NCBI RefSeq assembly: GCF_027579695.1
Contig: NC_083571.1
Span: 37,180,943-37,244,942, forward strand
Origin: Neoarius graeffei
Lineage: Eukaryota; Chordata; Actinopteri; Siluriformes; Ariidae
DNA: 64,000 bases
Direction of reading: 5' to 3'
The notes below the pieces were generated by a model that saw only the letters and a list, made by a program, of their open reading frames with translations, ran no database searches and was not told the origin of the DNA. Position numbers and translations under genes: made by a program. This document shows positions 36,529 through 40,894 of this stretch, one piece after another (position 1 is the first letter of the stretch; each line of letters begins with the position of its first letter).

Positions 36529-39500
36529 CTCTGCCCTTAGGGCAGAGTCAATCCCACCAGCAAAAATAGGGAAAAAAAGGAGCGATCTCACCTCTTCAGA
36601 TGTTGGTTTAAGTCCGACAATACATTCCTCAAAAAGGGCGTAGAGGAGCAAATTAATCCATCAACGTGTAGCACTCAATTTATTCCGGACCATTAAAGAA
36701 GCCGCCTTCCGCGTAGAATCATACGTCATCCTCGCTGCCATATTGGATAGATCAAAGCGGAGAATAAAGATTCATGCGCTGCCTTTAACTGTACCAACAG
36801 GTTTACCGTCCAAACGAGATCACATGGGATTACCTTTCACAGGTGAGAAACAACAAATTAATCCATCAACGTGTAGTATTCAATTTATTCCGGACCATTA
36901 AAGACGCCGCCTTCCGTGTAGAATCATACGTCATCCTCGCCGCCATATTGGATAGATCAAAGCGGAGAATAAAGATTCATGCGCTGCCTTTAACTGTACC
37001 AACAGGTTTACCGTCCAAACGAGATCACATGGGATTACCTTTCACAGGTGAGAAACAACAAATTAATCCATCAACGTGTAGTATTCAATTTATTCCGGAC
37101 CATTAAAGACGCCGCCTTCCGCGTAGAATCATACGTCATCCTCGCCGCCATATTGGATAGGTCAAAGCGGAGAATAAAGATTAGCTGCGTTTAACTGTAC
37201 CAACAGGTTTGCCATCCAAACGAGATCACATGGGATTACCTTTCACAGGTGAGACTGGAAAAATACTTTTCATTGTATTTGGTCATTATAATGTAATTTT
37301 ACGAACAGATTTTCCTGACTTTGTGGCTAATATGAAGTCTCGCGCATAATAGTTTATGCGCATGCGTCCTTACTTCTTCTATTGTTCTGGTGCCTCCGAA
37401 GGGACCGTCTTACAGCGCCCCTAGAGGTGTGGCATGTGTATTGCATCGTTTTCAGCAAGCGTTGCGTTGCCATATGGACCTGATATTTTACTGATCGTTG
37501 CCCATTTGGACGCGATATATTTTTAAATAACATCTCGTTGCCGTTGTCGTGTGGATGTAGCCTAAGACATCATTTATCAGCCACCTATAATGAAGTCCTT
37601 GGCACACTTCCCAGACAACTGAATGCACACCAAAACCCAGCTGTTTTCAGTGACTCACAAGAGGACAGAGAGAATCAGCATTCCATTGATCACCTTAACG
37701 GGCAATCCATTGATCATCCTAATGACTCTCGAGGCCGTTCACATCCAGCCCCCAGTGACCCACACCAACAGGATGACTCAACGACACCTTAGATGAGCTT
37801 TTCATCCATGAGAGGATAAATACCTAATACTCCCTACTAGTCAGACAGAACTGAAGAAGCCTTTCGGATGAGAGGTGAAACGTCTTCAAGAATCTTCAAG
37901 CAAGTCCAGTTGATCTCTTTTACCACCCACAGTTACATGCAGGTTAGGTTAACTGGTGACTCTAAATTGACCGTAGGTGTGAATGTGAGTGTGAATGGTT
38001 GTCTGTGTCTATGTGTCAGCCCTGTGATGACCTGGCGACTTGTCCAGGGTGTACCCCGCCTTTCACCCATAGTCAGCTGGGATAGGCTCCAGCTTGCCTG
38101 CGACCCTGTAGAACAGGATAAAGCGGCTACAGATAATGAGATGAGATGAGGTGTTATGTCACGCTGCGAGTTGAGCCAATTTAAACCGAGATTTTAGAGC
38201 ATGCAGGCACACAAACATACACACACTACACACACACTTTGTGCCCCCCCCACACACACTCTCCACATATTTAGCCACACACACTTTCTATAGATCATGC
38301 AAAAAAAGGTTTTGCAGCATGAGGTCTCATCTCATCTCATCTCATTATCTCTAGCCGCTTTATCTTGTTCTACAGGGTCGCAGGCAAGCTGGAGCCTATC
38401 CCAGCTGACTACGGGCGAAAGGCGGGGTACACCCTGGACAAGTCGCCAGGTCATCACAGGGCTGACACATAGACACAGACAACCATTCACACTCACATTC
38501 ACACCTACGGTCAATTTAGAGTCACCAGTTAACCTAACCTGCATGTCTTTGGACTGTGGGGGAAACCGGAGCACCCGGAGGAAACCCACGCGGACACGGG
38601 GAGAACATGCAAACTCCACACAGAAAGGCTCTCACCGGCCACTGGGCTCGAACCCAGACCTTCTTGCTGTGAGGCGACAGCGTGAGGTCTCACGTCTGAT
38701 CCAGTTTCTGTCACTGATACTTTGCCACAGCTGAGCAAGCACACTTGGCATTTTCTCTGTGGAAATGCAGTCTAGTTCCAGCTTGTGTTTTCTTTTTAGC
38801 ATCTTTGTGCCATTTATATGCTACACAATGAGGCATACTTATTTAAAACTGATAAATTTGGTAAAATACTTGTAAAACTAGCAAAACTATAATGTAAACA
38901 GAGTGTATAAACAGCTGAGTTGCTCCAAGCAACCGCTACCTGATGTCATCGCATACGTCACCACCGCAGGAAGACCATCTGGCATTTTAAAGAGAATTCA
39001 TTTTTCTCAAACGCTGTTTGGACTCCCAAAATGAAAGTTTTGAAATCCGTGACTACTTTTACTTAAAATAAGTTTGAGAATAAATCCGCTGGAGGATCCC
39101 TTTAAGGACTCCAACAGGACTCTGCTTGAAAAGATTTTTCTGTCAGACACTTAGAACCTAGAAGAACTAAAGGACCATTAAGGTTTACAATTTTTTAAAA
39201 TAAATTATTCTTTGTTTAATTAAATGATAACTTGAATGTTATTTTTCTAAACCCAGATAATGCTCGCAGCAGTATGTACAAAAGTCGAAAAGCTCTCAAA
39301 ACTACTATTAAGGAATGTTGGTAAAATTATTTGTAGTATTTTCATAACGGGCGGCACGGTGGTGTATTGGTTAGTGCTGTCGCCTCACAGCAAGAAGGTC
39401 CGGGTTCGAGCCCCGTGGCCGGCGAGGGCCTTTCTGTGTGGAGTTTGCATGTTCTCCCCGTATCCGCGTGGGTTTCCTCCGGGTGCTCCGGTTTCCCCCA

Positions 39501-40350
39501 CAGTCCAAAGACATGCAGGTTAGGTTAACTGGTGACTCTAAATTGACCGTAGGTGTGAATGTGAGTGTGAATGGTTGTCTGTGTCTATGTGTCAGCCCTG
39601 TGATGACCTGGCGACTTGTCCAGGGTGTACCCCGCCTTTCACCCGTAGTCAGCTGGGATAGGCTCCAGCTTGCCTGCGACCCTGTAGAACAGGATAAAGC
39701 AGCTACAGATGATGAGATGAGATTTTCATAACGTTACTTTGTGGTAATAAAGATAAGAAAACTAGCCCAGTTCCCACCATCATGACTACGAGTGAAAAAA
39801 ACATTCACAACATTACAGAATACCGTTTTGTAACCTTGATTCACAATGATTTTTGTTTATTTGTTCGTTCTCAGGTTACTGTACGTGGGTTGGAATGATA
39901 ATTGCAGATCATCATCACAGTAATCCAGTTCTGGTGTGTTTCTGTCACCTGCTACTCAAACACACCCTGCATCGACAGAGGGCTGTGAACACATACGCAC
40001 AATTTGACAATGCAGGTCAGAAAACAAATACCTGCTGCTTCGGCCATTCAGAACACACCATTCTAAACGCACAGAAAATATCAGTTGTAGTGATGGTGAG
40101 AAAGTCAAATTTGTTCCATAAACTGTTCTTCTCTTACGCAGAATTCTCAAGAGTCAGCAGGGCCCATACCCGCTGGCATCTCCTCTATACCCTGCTCAGA
40201 AACCCAAAACTCATTCTGCTGAGGAAGAGGCCCCATAGCAACAACCTCCACAGCAACCAAGACCAGCTCACCGTTGCCCGGGTGATAACACTGTCATCGC
40301 AACTTGAGAAAGACCAGCGTATCCGACAGCATAACGATGATGTACCGTAA
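2483..40350 (+). CDS. stra6l: STRA6-like retinol-binding-protein receptor, 5'-truncated by window, 14 exons
   Basis: This is a multi-pass plasma-membrane receptor of the STRA6 family, which takes up retinol from serum retinol-binding protein. Exons joined at GT-AG sites are 2483-2613, 3103-3223, 10329-10460, 10620-10693, 10770-10881, 20243-20399, 20790-20865, 20948-21029, 21115-21163, 21429-21546, 21797-21916, 22370-22533, 39875-40015 and 40142-40350, about 560 codons. Segments align by eye to human STRA6: PLDFLG near the N-terminal third, [15 protein letters not shown], the hydrophobic [27 protein letters not shown]...CHLLL, and the C-terminal [14 protein letters not shown]. The N-terminal exons lie outside the window. 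All exon phases agree except between exons 2 and 3. I prefer stra6l (rbpr2) over stra6 because tdrd7 lies next to it, as in mouse; this rests on memory of synteny. Introns are packed with transposons. Confidence 0.88.
3103..3223 (+). CDS. stra6l: stra6l exon 2
   Basis: It encodes [20 protein letters not shown] followed by [20 protein letters not shown], two membrane-spanning segments. The acceptor follows a TG repeat (TGTGTCTTAG). The donor at 3224 is GTACACACAC, running straight into a CA repeat. The exon ends two bases into a codon, which does not fit the phase-0 start of exon 3. Confidence 0.82.
3224..3998. other. stra6l intron 2, left part: CA/TG repeats and unlabelled DNA
   Basis: The intron opens with (CA)n at 3225-3247 and has (TG)n at 3285-3325. 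The remaining sequence to 3998 shows no gene. Around 3790-3890 there are short imperfect repeats of the type CCTCATGCTATTTGCC. Confidence 0.5.
3999..4077. mobile_element. very small inverted-repeat element, about 79 bp
   Basis: CGGGTGTCCCAGAAGTTAGG at the left and its near-complement CTAACTTCTGGGACACCC at the right enclose about 30 bases. TA dinucleotides flank it. The size and the GGGTGTCCC ends suggest a mariner-type MITE, which is inferred. A SINE starts five bases to its right. Confidence 0.6.
4083..4456 (+). mobile_element. SINE copy, full length
   Basis: Head GCGGCACGGTGGTGTAGTGG, B-box GGTTCGAGCCC, body and ATGAGATGAG tail are all present. It is followed by (CA)n and then a (TAGA)n microsatellite. 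Confidence 0.9.
4457..4540. repeat. microsatellites (CA)n and (TAGA)n
   Basis: CA repeats at 4460-4482 are followed by about fourteen TAGA units at 4483-4540, directly behind a SINE tail. Confidence 0.95.
4690..5899 (-). pseudogene. gag-like ORF remnant with Pro-Glu repeats and PPPSY motif
   Basis: On the - strand a frame opens with ATG at 5899, 17-20 bases inside an LTR-like sequence. It reads [20 protein letters not shown]..., has in-frame TAA stops near 5630 and 5541, then a long low-complexity tract of PEPEP/PAPEP units (5461-5183). After a frame change come [14 protein letters not shown] and repeated [16 protein letters not shown] units to 4690. The position after an LTR and the PPPSY (PPxY late-domain-like) motif suggest a retroelement structural protein. 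No nucleocapsid finger or polymerase is present. I do not recognise the N-terminal 120 residues. Confidence 0.5.
5916..6314 (-). repeat. probable LTR, single copy
   Basis: The segment starts TGTCAGGGATGGGTTGGTAG and ends GCAGGTGTGACA, giving TGTCA...TGACA ends, with a TATATAAAGT TATA-like motif at 6195-6204. The gag-like frame starts just beyond its inner edge on the - strand. No partner LTR is seen, so the element is truncated. Confidence 0.6.
6319..6692 (-). mobile_element. SINE copy, full length, followed by (TA)n
   Basis: The CTCATCTCATTATC tail is at the left and the head GCGGCACGGTGGTGTAGTGG on the reverse strand at the right. A (TA)n run at 6693-6744 follows immediately. Confidence 0.9.
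6985..7270. repeat. diverged direct repeat, first copy, with DR1-like motif
   Basis: TTAGGTCAAAGGTCAAATCT...TTGATTC..GTAGAA.GGGTAT...TTTA.TATAGCAT recurs at 7930-8030 with moderate divergence. The two copies are separated by a (TA)n tract and a SINE. Confidence 0.6.
7300..7387. repeat. (TA)n microsatellite, about 88 bp
   Basis: An uninterrupted TA repeat runs from 7300 to 7387, next to a SINE insertion. Confidence 0.95.
7414..7790 (+). mobile_element. SINE copy, full length, with target duplication
   Basis: The complete element from GGCGGCACGG to GATGAGATGAGA is flanked by ATTAATTTGT on both sides (about 7402-7411 and 7791-7801). Confidence 0.92.
8032..8390 (+). mobile_element. chimeric SINE: common head fused to a different tail
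   Basis: The first 170 bases match the head and early body of the common SINE. After AGGTTAAC the sequence switches to GCCCTTGAGCAAGGTACCGA...TTCAGATGGGTTAAATGCAG...ACAAATAAAGGTTTCTTC. That 3' segment recurs at 58112-58290 without the head. Confidence 0.75.
8660..9191 (-). mobile_element. Tc1-like element, 532 bp, internally deleted
   Basis: Inverted ends CACTATATTGCCAAAAGTAT and ATACTTTTGGCAATATAGTG are flanked by TA. Only the last third of the transposase remains. Confidence 0.9.
8743..9030 (-). pseudogene. Tc1 transposase C-terminal fragment
   Basis: It reads [20 protein letters not shown], carrying the third catalytic acidic residue (E of LIEHLW), then a C-terminus ending AAKGGPTSY. The HTH region and both catalytic aspartates are missing. 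Confidence 0.85.
9381..9758 (-). mobile_element. SINE copy, full length, with 12-bp target duplication
   Basis: The complete element is bounded by AACCGAGCAACT on the left (about 9371-9382) and right (9759-9770). Confidence 0.93.
9917..10290 (+). mobile_element. SINE copy, full length, with 15-bp target duplication
   Basis: GATCTTTCTTATTCA at 9901-9915 is repeated exactly at 10291-10305, with a complete SINE between. The insertion lies about 40 bp before the acceptor of stra6l exon 3. Confidence 0.94.
10329..10460 (+). CDS. stra6l: stra6l exon 3
   Basis: Forty-four codons ([17 protein letters not shown]...) end in QYQNEQQ. They align with the [20 protein letters not shown] membrane segment of human STRA6. 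The acceptor follows a GT repeat (GTGTGTAG) and the donor is CAG|GTCTCT. Only the phase-0 reading is open; the reading implied by exon 2 hits a stop. Confidence 0.8.
10620..10693 (+). CDS. stra6l: stra6l exon 4
   Basis: It encodes [19 protein letters not shown] then RQPPEQ, a charged cytoplasmic segment matching the SEEYLRNLL region of human STRA6. Acceptor GTGCTGCAG. The donor GTACACACAC opens into a CA repeat. Confidence 0.8.
10770..10881 (+). CDS. stra6l: stra6l exon 5
   Basis: It encodes [20 protein letters not shown] then [17 protein letters not shown], matching the family's [20 protein letters not shown] region. Acceptor CCTTTTCAG, donor ACG|GTCCGT, ending in phase 0. Confidence 0.85.
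12440..12880 (+). pseudogene. hAT transposase fragment with TTF-type zinc finger (ZNF862-like)
   Basis: Across a frameshift near 12550 the + strand reads [36 protein letters not shown], then [16 protein letters not shown] and [20 protein letters not shown]. The pattern of WK..WL, MYC..C and DHEKSNAH is that of ZNF862/TTF-type hAT transposases. Catalytic and dimerisation regions are not visible. Confidence 0.65.
13055..13429 (-). mobile_element. SINE copy, full length, with 11-bp target duplication
   Basis: TGTTATTTGTC flanks the element at 13044-13054 and 13430-13440. It lies inside the outer hAT element. Confidence 0.93.
14027..15515 (-). mobile_element. Tc1-like element, 1.49 kb, inactivated
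   Basis: The ends CTAGTGCATCTCAAAAAATT and AATTTTTTGAGATGCACTAG are exact inverted repeats flanked by TA (14025-14026 and 15516-15517). Confidence 0.94.
14299..15240 (-). pseudogene. Tc1-like transposase, frameshifted
   Basis: The - strand starts [14 protein letters not shown] at 15240 and ends GKGAPIKY with a stop at 14299-14301. The DDE signature remains recognisable: [17 protein letters not shown] and [12 protein letters not shown]. It is spread over at least two frame changes (near 15060 and 14830), with an in-frame stop after KKMRNT (14443), so it cannot encode a functional enzyme. Confidence 0.9.
15697..15900 (-). mobile_element. LINE 3' tail fragment
   Basis: An (AATG)n run, then TTTATTTATTTCGAACATGT and GGAGTGGGAAGAAGTAC, is the reverse complement of the 3' region of the LINE at 2090-2480 (GAAGTACTTC-type block, ATTCGAAATAAA and tetranucleotide tail). 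Confidence 0.65.
16729..18331 (+). mobile_element. Tc1-like transposon, 1.6 kb, apparently intact
   Basis: The ends CAGTGGGGCAAAAAAGTATT and AATACTTTTTTGCCCAACTG are flanked by TA (16727-16728, 18332-18333). Terminal inverted repeats extend about 190 bases, including GAGAGAGGCCTGTAATTTTC on both arms. It encloses one uninterrupted transposase. Confidence 0.95.
17095..18117 (+). CDS. Tc1-family transposase, intact, 340 aa
   Basis: This enzyme cuts and pastes the surrounding element at TA sites. The N-terminal paired-like HTH region ([40 protein letters not shown]) binds the inverted repeats. The DD34E catalytic triad is complete: D153 (WSDETK), D244 (QHDNDPKH) and E279 (LNPIENLW), the same numbering as Sleeping Beauty. 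The length of 340 residues is standard and no stop or frameshift is present. It starts at ATG 17095, 43 bases after a TATAAAAG-like sequence (17043-17050). Activity cannot be judged from sequence alone. Confidence 0.95.
   Translation: MAKTKELSNDTRNKIVDLHQAGKTESAIGKQLGVKKSTVGAIIRKWKTYKTTDNLPRSGAPHKISPHGVKMITRTVSKNPRTTRGDLVNDLQRAGTKVTKTTISNTLRRQGLKSCSARCVPLLKPVHVQAHLKFAREHLDDPEEDWENVIWSDETKIELFGKNSTCSVWMRKNAELHPKNTIPTVKHGGGNIMLWGCFSAKGPGRLIRVKERMNGAMYREILSENLLPTARALKMKRGWVFQHDNDPKHIARATKEWLRKKHFKVLEWPSQSPDLNPIENLWRELKVRVAQRQPRNITALEEICMEEWAKIPATVCENLVKTYRKRLTSVIANKGYITKY
18397..18605. repeat. short direct repeat GTCAAAAAAAATGTCCTCTC
   Basis: The 24-26 base string with core AAAATGTCCTCTCCGAGA occurs at about 18398 and again at about 18577, 180 bases apart, inside the inner hAT-like element. 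Its function is unknown. Confidence 0.7.
19525..19886 (-). mobile_element. SINE copy with 11-bp target duplication
   Basis: AGCACATCTGT flanks it at 19514-19524 and 19887-19897. It is slightly shorter in the body than other copies (ACATTTACGGTC lacks the CACACC unit). Confidence 0.92.
20243..20399 (+). CDS. stra6l: stra6l exon 6
   Basis: It encodes [20 protein letters not shown] through [22 protein letters not shown]. The [10 protein letters not shown] segment corresponds to VVPTIQKVRAG in human STRA6. The acceptor is a TG repeat ending TGTAG, just 28 bp right of the 8.8-kb hAT insertion. The strong donor is GGA|GTAAGA. Confidence 0.82.
20405..20906. repeat. (TCTG)n/(CT)n, (TTTG)n and (CT)n microsatellites
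   Basis: Intron 6 of stra6l is largely TCTG/CTCT repeats from 20410 to 20695. TTTG repeats run up to the exon 7 acceptor (20754-20787), and a CT run lies at 20881-20906. Confidence 0.9.
20790..20865 (+). CDS. stra6l: stra6l exon 7
   Basis: It encodes [19 protein letters not shown] then HVLACYR, a membrane helix. The acceptor follows a TTTG repeat (TTTGTTTAG). The donor GTACGCACACACAC leads into CA and CT repeats. Confidence 0.82.
20948..21029 (+). CDS. stra6l: stra6l exon 8
   Basis: It encodes [20 protein letters not shown] then PSSAVSV, a basic cytoplasmic loop equivalent to the THRTNLRALHRG...SRQA loop of STRA6. Acceptor GACAG, donor GTG|GTGAGT, phase 0. Confidence 0.85.
21115..21163 (+). 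CDS. stra6l: stra6l exon 9
   Basis: A short 49-base exon encoding [17 protein letters not shown], aligned with AIFCWMSFSAYQTAFICLG of human STRA6. Acceptor CACTCCAG, donor GGG|GTGAGT. Confidence 0.85.
21429..21546 (+). CDS. stra6l: stra6l exon 10
   Basis: It encodes [20 protein letters not shown] then [20 protein letters not shown]: two hydrophobic helices separated by a short polar turn, as in the family. Acceptor CTCTGCAG, donor CT|GTGAGA. Confidence 0.87.
21797..21916 (+). CDS. stra6l: stra6l exon 11
   Basis: It encodes [20 protein letters not shown] then [20 protein letters not shown], a membrane helix followed by a polar loop matching LTNRR of human STRA6. Acceptor GGTTGCAG, donor ACAG|GTAACA. 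Confidence 0.87.
22370..22533 (+). CDS. stra6l: stra6l exon 12
   Basis: It encodes [20 protein letters not shown] through [17 protein letters not shown]. The MDPG end matches TLDPG just before GYYTYRNFLKIE in human STRA6. Acceptor TTTTTTGCAG, donor CAG|GTAAAA. The next intron is 17.3 kb and is almost wholly transposon. Confidence 0.88.
22640..23110. other. AT-rich intronic DNA with AAAGGTTCT-type short repeats
   Basis: Short motifs such as GAACCCTTAAAGGTTCT recur in both directions. This looks like an old, unclassified repeat. I see no gene. Confidence 0.4.
23405..23560 (+). pseudogene. THAP-like zinc-finger N-terminus, left arm
   Basis: The frame starts [20 protein letters not shown] then TRLHFHR. 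The arrangement (Cys)-x4-Cys followed by HFHR is the start of a THAP finger, a DNA-binding domain of P-element and Kolobok transposases. Here the first ligand is Tyr. The right arm (about 38833-38750, - strand) has the first Cys but Trp for the second, so each arm lost a different ligand. The frame stops after KLDQT. Confidence 0.55.
24404..24608. mobile_element. small palindromic element, about 205 bp
   Basis: CTGCAAAAATA...ACATGGGACTGAT.CTCACACACTCTCTC at the left is mirrored by GAGAGAGAGTGTGATCAGTC...TATTTTTGCAG at the right. The centre has CTCGCAAGTGAAATTTGCGAG, itself a palindrome. It could form a long hairpin. No coding capacity. Confidence 0.7.
24998..26607 (-). mobile_element. Tc1-like element, 1.6 kb, with nonsense mutations
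   Basis: The ends CAGTGGTGCTTGAAAGTTTG and CAAACTTTCAAGCACCACTG are exact inverted repeats flanked by TA. Terminal arms of about 190 bases match (ATATTATACTTGGTCATTTA and complement). Confidence 0.94.
25218..26240 (-). pseudogene. Tc1 transposase with two in-frame stops
   Basis: From ATG at 26240 to the stop at 25218 there are 341 codons in one frame, the normal length. The frame is broken only by TAG at codon 5 and TGA at about codon 197 (after GGGSIMVWA). Motifs [24 protein letters not shown] and [12 protein letters not shown] keep the DD34E triad. It is a full-length but dead copy. Confidence 0.93.
26840..28444 (+). mobile_element. Tc1-like transposon, second family, 1.6 kb, apparently intact
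   Basis: The ends CAACCCCGATTTCAAAAAAG and CTTTTTTGGAATCGGGGTTG-type complement are flanked by TA (26838-26839, 28445-28446). Arms of about 190 bases include ACATATCAAATGT and GAGACATTTTG-type blocks. A solo arm of the same family lies at 62034-62231. Confidence 0.94.
27148..28224 (+). CDS. Tc1-like transposase, intact, 358 aa (or 340 aa from Met19)
   Basis: Uninterrupted frame. The internal Met at 27202 ([20 protein letters not shown]) gives the usual 340-residue length and may be the real start. HTH motifs are [19 protein letters not shown] and a second one ending [16 protein letters not shown]. The catalytic triad counted from the longer start is D172 (WSDESK), D262 (QHDNAKPHT) and E297 (LSPIENIW), spacing DD34E. 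It ends KRKGDVSQW. It differs from the 17095 transposase through most of its length, so the two belong to separate families. Confidence 0.94.
   Translation: MTGDKKSVLEWQRLSEVKMGRGSPIPLILHRQIVEQYQKGVRQCKIAKSLNISSSTVHNIIKRFRESGRISVRKGQGRKTILGACDLRALRRHCITYRHASVLEITKWAQEYFQRTLSVNTIHRAIRRCQLKLHSSKKKPYLNMIQKRRRLLWAKAHLKWTVAKWKTVLWSDESKCEVLYGNQGRRVIRTKEEKDDPSCYQRSVQKPASLMVWGCISACGMGSLHIWKDTISAERYIQVLEQHMLPSRRRLFQGRPCIFQHDNAKPHTASITASWLCRRRVRVLNWPACSPDLSPIENIWRIIKWKIRQKRPKAVEQLESYIRQEWVNIPIPKLEQLVSSVPRRLQTVVKRKGDVSQW
28940..29130 (+). pseudogene. exon fragment resembling the P2X7 receptor C-terminal (P2RX7_C) domain
   Basis: After an acceptor-like TTTTGCAG (29013-29020) the frame reads [20 protein letters not shown] then [15 protein letters not shown] and a stop. 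The pattern RY.AYRQF..W.WGYLGK..RVV is that of the cysteine-rich cytoplasmic domain of P2X7 and of many fish transposon-encoded proteins, as I remember them. It is the C-terminal half only. It sits inside the 16-kb TTAA element, on its + strand. Confidence 0.45.
29168..29747 (-). repeat. 3' LTR of the gypsy element
   Basis: 580 bases, TGTTAGGGTGGGATTCGAAC to AGTCCAAGTCCTAACA. It lacks six or seven bases (TTTTGC-type) near its outer end compared with the other LTR. On the - strand it follows a purine-rich GAGGGGGGGGTCC tract (29748-29760), the polypurine tract. Confidence 0.92.
29760..33065 (-). CDS. pol: gypsy Pol polyprotein, open, 1101 aa
   Basis: The domain order fits Ty3/gypsy. Aspartic protease [11 protein letters not shown] at about residue 35. 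Reverse transcriptase with [12 protein letters not shown] and YLDD near residue 350, flanked by NRYPLPL and MPFGLTNAP. RNase H ([25 protein letters not shown]). Integrase with an HHCC finger ending CEVCTRTK, D (VDFITGLP), D (SDRGPQF) and E ([13 protein letters not shown]). A C-terminal chromodomain ([20 protein letters not shown]). The frame is intact. It begins one base out of phase with gag, suggesting a -1 shift around 33065. A 28-bp perfect palindrome at 32108-32135 alters the residues just before MPFGL. Confidence 0.94.
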   Translation of the reverse strand: MTGPTLSPGLPGQGIYIPVSISWGESVHSCQALLDSGAAGNFMDIHFAQSINIPTAPLEVPLSVSALNGQALGDGRVTQVTSPVFLQSQGHKEEISLHLIPSPEFPVILGLPWLTRHNPHIDWVTSQVVEWGPACHASCLLSSSPVSPAEPPDLTELSQVPTEYWDLKEIFSKSRAAVLPPHRAYDCAIDLLPGTTPPRGRLFSLSQPERKAMEEYLKDALVSGFIRPSTSPAGAGFFFVGKKDGGLRPCIDYRGLNKITVRNRYPLPLMSTAFDLLQGATVFTKLDLRNAYHLIRIRHGDEWKTAFNTPSGVALRQHQMPFGLTNAPAVFQALINDVLRDMINLYVFVYLDDILIFSKTMQEHRHHVRQVLQRLLQNNLFAKAQKCEFHVPEVSFLGFIVRTGQLQMDPAKTLAVRDWPTPKSVKEVQRFLGFANFYRKFIRNFSSVAAPMSDLTKGTGGSYVWSPQAEKAFRDLKDRFCTAPILVLPDTSQPFIVEVDASDSGVGAVLSQRSEGKLHPCAYFSHRLSPAESRYDVGDRELLAVKLALEEWRHWLEGAQHPFLVWTDHKNLEYLQQAKRLNPRQARWALFFSRFDFTFSYRPGSKNTKPDALSRLFSATNRENEVGPIIPVSRIVAPVRWGIEEAVRRAQRQDPGPGTGPPGLLYVPHQARAKVLQWGHSSPLTAHPGARRTLDFLKRRFWWPNMEQEVRSFVLSCEVCTRTKNPRQRPQGLLHPLTIPRRPWSHVAVDFITGLPESQGNTVILVIVDRFSKACRFIPLCKLPSALETAKLLFNHVFRVFGLPQDIVSDRGPQFSSRVWHGFCKVIRATASLSSGFHPQSNGQTERLNQDLETTLRGLAMDNPTSWSTWLPWAEYAHNTLQSSATKLSPFQCQFGFQPPLFPDQEEDAGVPSVNQYVRRCRKTWSKVRKTLIQTSRTNQTQANCHRRPAHTFRPGQRVWLSTKDLPLRVENRKLAPRYIGPFKVVRRVNPVSYRLQLPWTLRINPTFHVSLLRPVLTSTYAPAPRNPPPPRIFQGQTVFTVHRLLDSRQVRGGLQYLVDWEGYGPEERCWVPARDVLDKELCRDFHSAHPDRPGNVRRRS
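33062..33999 (-). pseudogene. gag: gypsy gag, internally deleted and frameshifted
   Basis: The frame from ATG 33999 ([20 protein letters not shown]) runs through [10 protein letters not shown] and then reads out of phase. The downstream frame resumes at about 33430 ([15 protein letters not shown]). Compared with typical gypsy Gag the segment between LRQG and the F.HGL block, about 25 residues, is missing, so Gag is broken. The zinc knuckle [14 protein letters not shown] (C-x2-C-x4-H-x4-C) is intact near the end. The ATG lies only about 14 bases inside the LTR edge. Confidence 0.85.
34018..34637 (+). mobile_element. PIF/Harbinger element, 620 bp, non-autonomous
   Basis: The inverted ends GGCTGCTGGGCCATAGAAGG and CCTTCTATGGCCCAGCAGCC are flanked by TTA on both sides, the 3-bp duplication of PIF/Harbinger. 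Subterminal GCTGCACGCTGCATGC repeats mirror each other. It lies five bases from the end of the gypsy LTR. Confidence 0.93.
34171..34371 (+). pseudogene. Harbinger transposase N-terminal fragment
   Basis: From ATG 34171 it reads [20 protein letters not shown], then [20 protein letters not shown] and ELFFNYT. The W.R......R...GEF......DPE.FFNY pattern is the N-terminus of HARBI1-like nucleases. The DDE core is deleted. Confidence 0.75.
35398..35559 (+). mobile_element. SINE copy, 3'-truncated
   Basis: The head and first part of the body (GGCGGCACAGTGGTGTAGTG to CCAAAGACATGCAG) then stop abruptly. The second half of a SINE body appears at 37935-38150 beginning ACATGCAGGTTAGG, so this could be one element split by later insertions. 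Confidence 0.85.
35606..35885 (+). pseudogene. GIY-YIG endonuclease fragment of a Penelope-like element
   Basis: It reads [20 protein letters not shown], then [20 protein letters not shown] and [26 protein letters not shown] corresponds to the YIG part of the GIY-YIG fold, with the following HRR and the distal E of KEAIFV conserved. The upstream reverse transcriptase is absent. The continuation is at 37566-37792 ([17 protein letters not shown]). Confidence 0.75.
36182..36240. repeat. (ATT)n microsatellite
   Basis: About 18 ATT units. A GA run follows at 36500-36529. Confidence 0.95.
36649..37250 (+). repeat. three tandem 205-bp units, each with a THAP-type first exon
   Basis: Units start AAATTAATCCATCAACGTGT at about 36649, 36855 and 37060. 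Each contains a short frame [20 protein letters not shown] then TFHR running into CACAG|GTGAGA. Cys-x4-Cys followed by ITFHR and a splice donor is the usual exon boundary of a THAP domain. The third copy has lost the SC part by a short deletion. No downstream THAP exon is found nearby. Confidence 0.62.
37935..38150 (+). mobile_element. SINE body and tail, 5'-truncated
   Basis: It starts inside the body (ACATGCAGGTTAGGTTAACT) and runs to GATGAGATGAG. It marks the inner border of the right arm of the 16-kb element. Confidence 0.88.
38326..38682 (-). mobile_element. SINE inserted in the right arm of the 16-kb element
   Basis: Flanked by GCATGAGGTCT and GCGTGAGGTCT, a target duplication with one change. 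The tRNA-like head is cut at GAGGCGACAGC, so the first 30-40 bases are missing. Confidence 0.88.
39350..39721 (+). mobile_element. SINE copy, full length, with 12-bp target duplication
   Basis: ATTTTCATAACG flanks it at 39338-39349 and 39722-39733. It lies between the 16-kb element and stra6l exon 13. Confidence 0.93.
39875..40015 (+). CDS. stra6l: stra6l exon 13
   Basis: It begins [20 protein letters not shown] and continues [18 protein letters not shown], matching GYYTYRNFLKIEVSQSHP...FCSLLL of human STRA6. Acceptor TTCTCAG, donor GCAG|GTCAGA. The phase fits exon 12. Confidence 0.88.
40142..40350 (+). CDS. stra6l: stra6l terminal exon with stop
   Basis: It encodes the cytoplasmic C-terminus, including [20 protein letters not shown], matching [20 protein letters not shown] of human STRA6. 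It ends HNDDVP and a TAA stop at 40348-40350. Acceptor CTTACGCAG. Confidence 0.88.
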
Positions 40351-40894
40351 CTACAATCGAATAATGACACACTTCCAGAGGCTCTCCTGGAAAACAGAGA
40401 AAGCTCGAGATCCCTGACGGCAGTGTCTGAAAGAGGAGTAACAGTGGTTGCAAAACAAACAAACAAAAAAAAGTGCTGGGATGATGTATATAGATACTGA
40501 TGTACAAAGAGGAGTCACTAGAATTGTAGCCTGTTTGATAGCTAGCTAATATATTGTGTGCTAATCGGCAAAGTGGTTAACAGGCTAGCACGTGATAGCA
40601 AGCTACCGTATACAGATTGTATAAATAATGCAGCTTTCACGTTACACTTTATTAGTTTACTACAGTCATTTGAATGTTACATTGTTACCAAAGCATTATG
40701 GGTAATTCTCATAATCCTGAATGAGTACTTGAAGGGAAAAAAGTCTAAATAATTATTATTTTGCATTTAATTAAAATCAACAAAATAATTATCAGAAGTC
40801 GTTAACACGAGGCAAAGAAATAACTCACTTTGTGGAAGTGGTTAAAGATGTAAGAACACTGTTACTAGGCAACTAGGAAATGCAGACTTAGCAT
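40351..40894 (+). other. stra6l 3' untranslated region and downstream unique DNA
   Basis: AT-rich single-copy-looking sequence follows the stop codon up to the next SINE. No canonical AATAAA is obvious near the stop, so the mRNA end is not placed. Confidence 0.4.

Larger units (their letters stand above)
35886..37562. mobile_element. Harbinger-like element, 1.68 kb, TAA-flanked, carrying triplicated THAP exon
   Basis: The ends GGCCCTGTCCACACGGCAAC and (complement) GGCTACATCCACACGACAAC are imperfect inverted repeats. TAA at 35883-35885 and 37563-37565 is the target duplication. The interior holds an (ATT)n, a (GA)n and three tandem copies of a 205-bp unit. No transposase core is recognised. 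Confidence 0.72.
35580..37930 (+). mobile_element. Penelope-like retroelement 3' end, split by a Harbinger-like insertion
   Basis: Coding sequence before 35885 and after 37563 reads through as one frame when the insertion is skipped. The 3' sequence (AGAAGCCTTTCGGATGAGAG, AACGTCTTCAAGAATCTTCA) is the tail I associate with fish Penelope elements. The whole lies inside the 16-kb TTAA element. Confidence 0.7.
23127..39101. mobile_element. 16-kb TTAA-flanked inverted-repeat element, Kolobok-like
   Basis: AGGGATCCTCCAGCGGATTT starts at 23127 after TTAA (23123-23126). Its complement AAATCCGCTGGAGGATCCCT ends at 39101, followed by TTAA (39102-39105). The arms match in inverted order for about 550 bases (23127-23675 against 39101-38151, the right arm interrupted by a SINE). 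Each arm encodes a THAP-like finger start. TTAA duplications with AGGG ends fit the Kolobok superfamily; piggyBac also uses TTAA. The interior holds two Tc1 elements, a gypsy element, Harbinger and Penelope pieces, and an exon resembling the P2X7 receptor tail. Confidence 0.68.

Noticed and set aside
36649..37250. Three regularly spaced repeats as a CRISPR-like array
   Set aside because: The units are 205 bp, directly adjacent with no distinct spacers, and lie in a eukaryotic transposon.
23127..39101. The 16-kb TTAA element as a herpesvirus-piggyBac fusion of the Teratorn type
   Set aside because: TTAA flanks and size fit loosely, but no herpesvirus-like gene or piggyBac transposase is visible. 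The contents are Tc1, gypsy, Harbinger and Penelope insertions.
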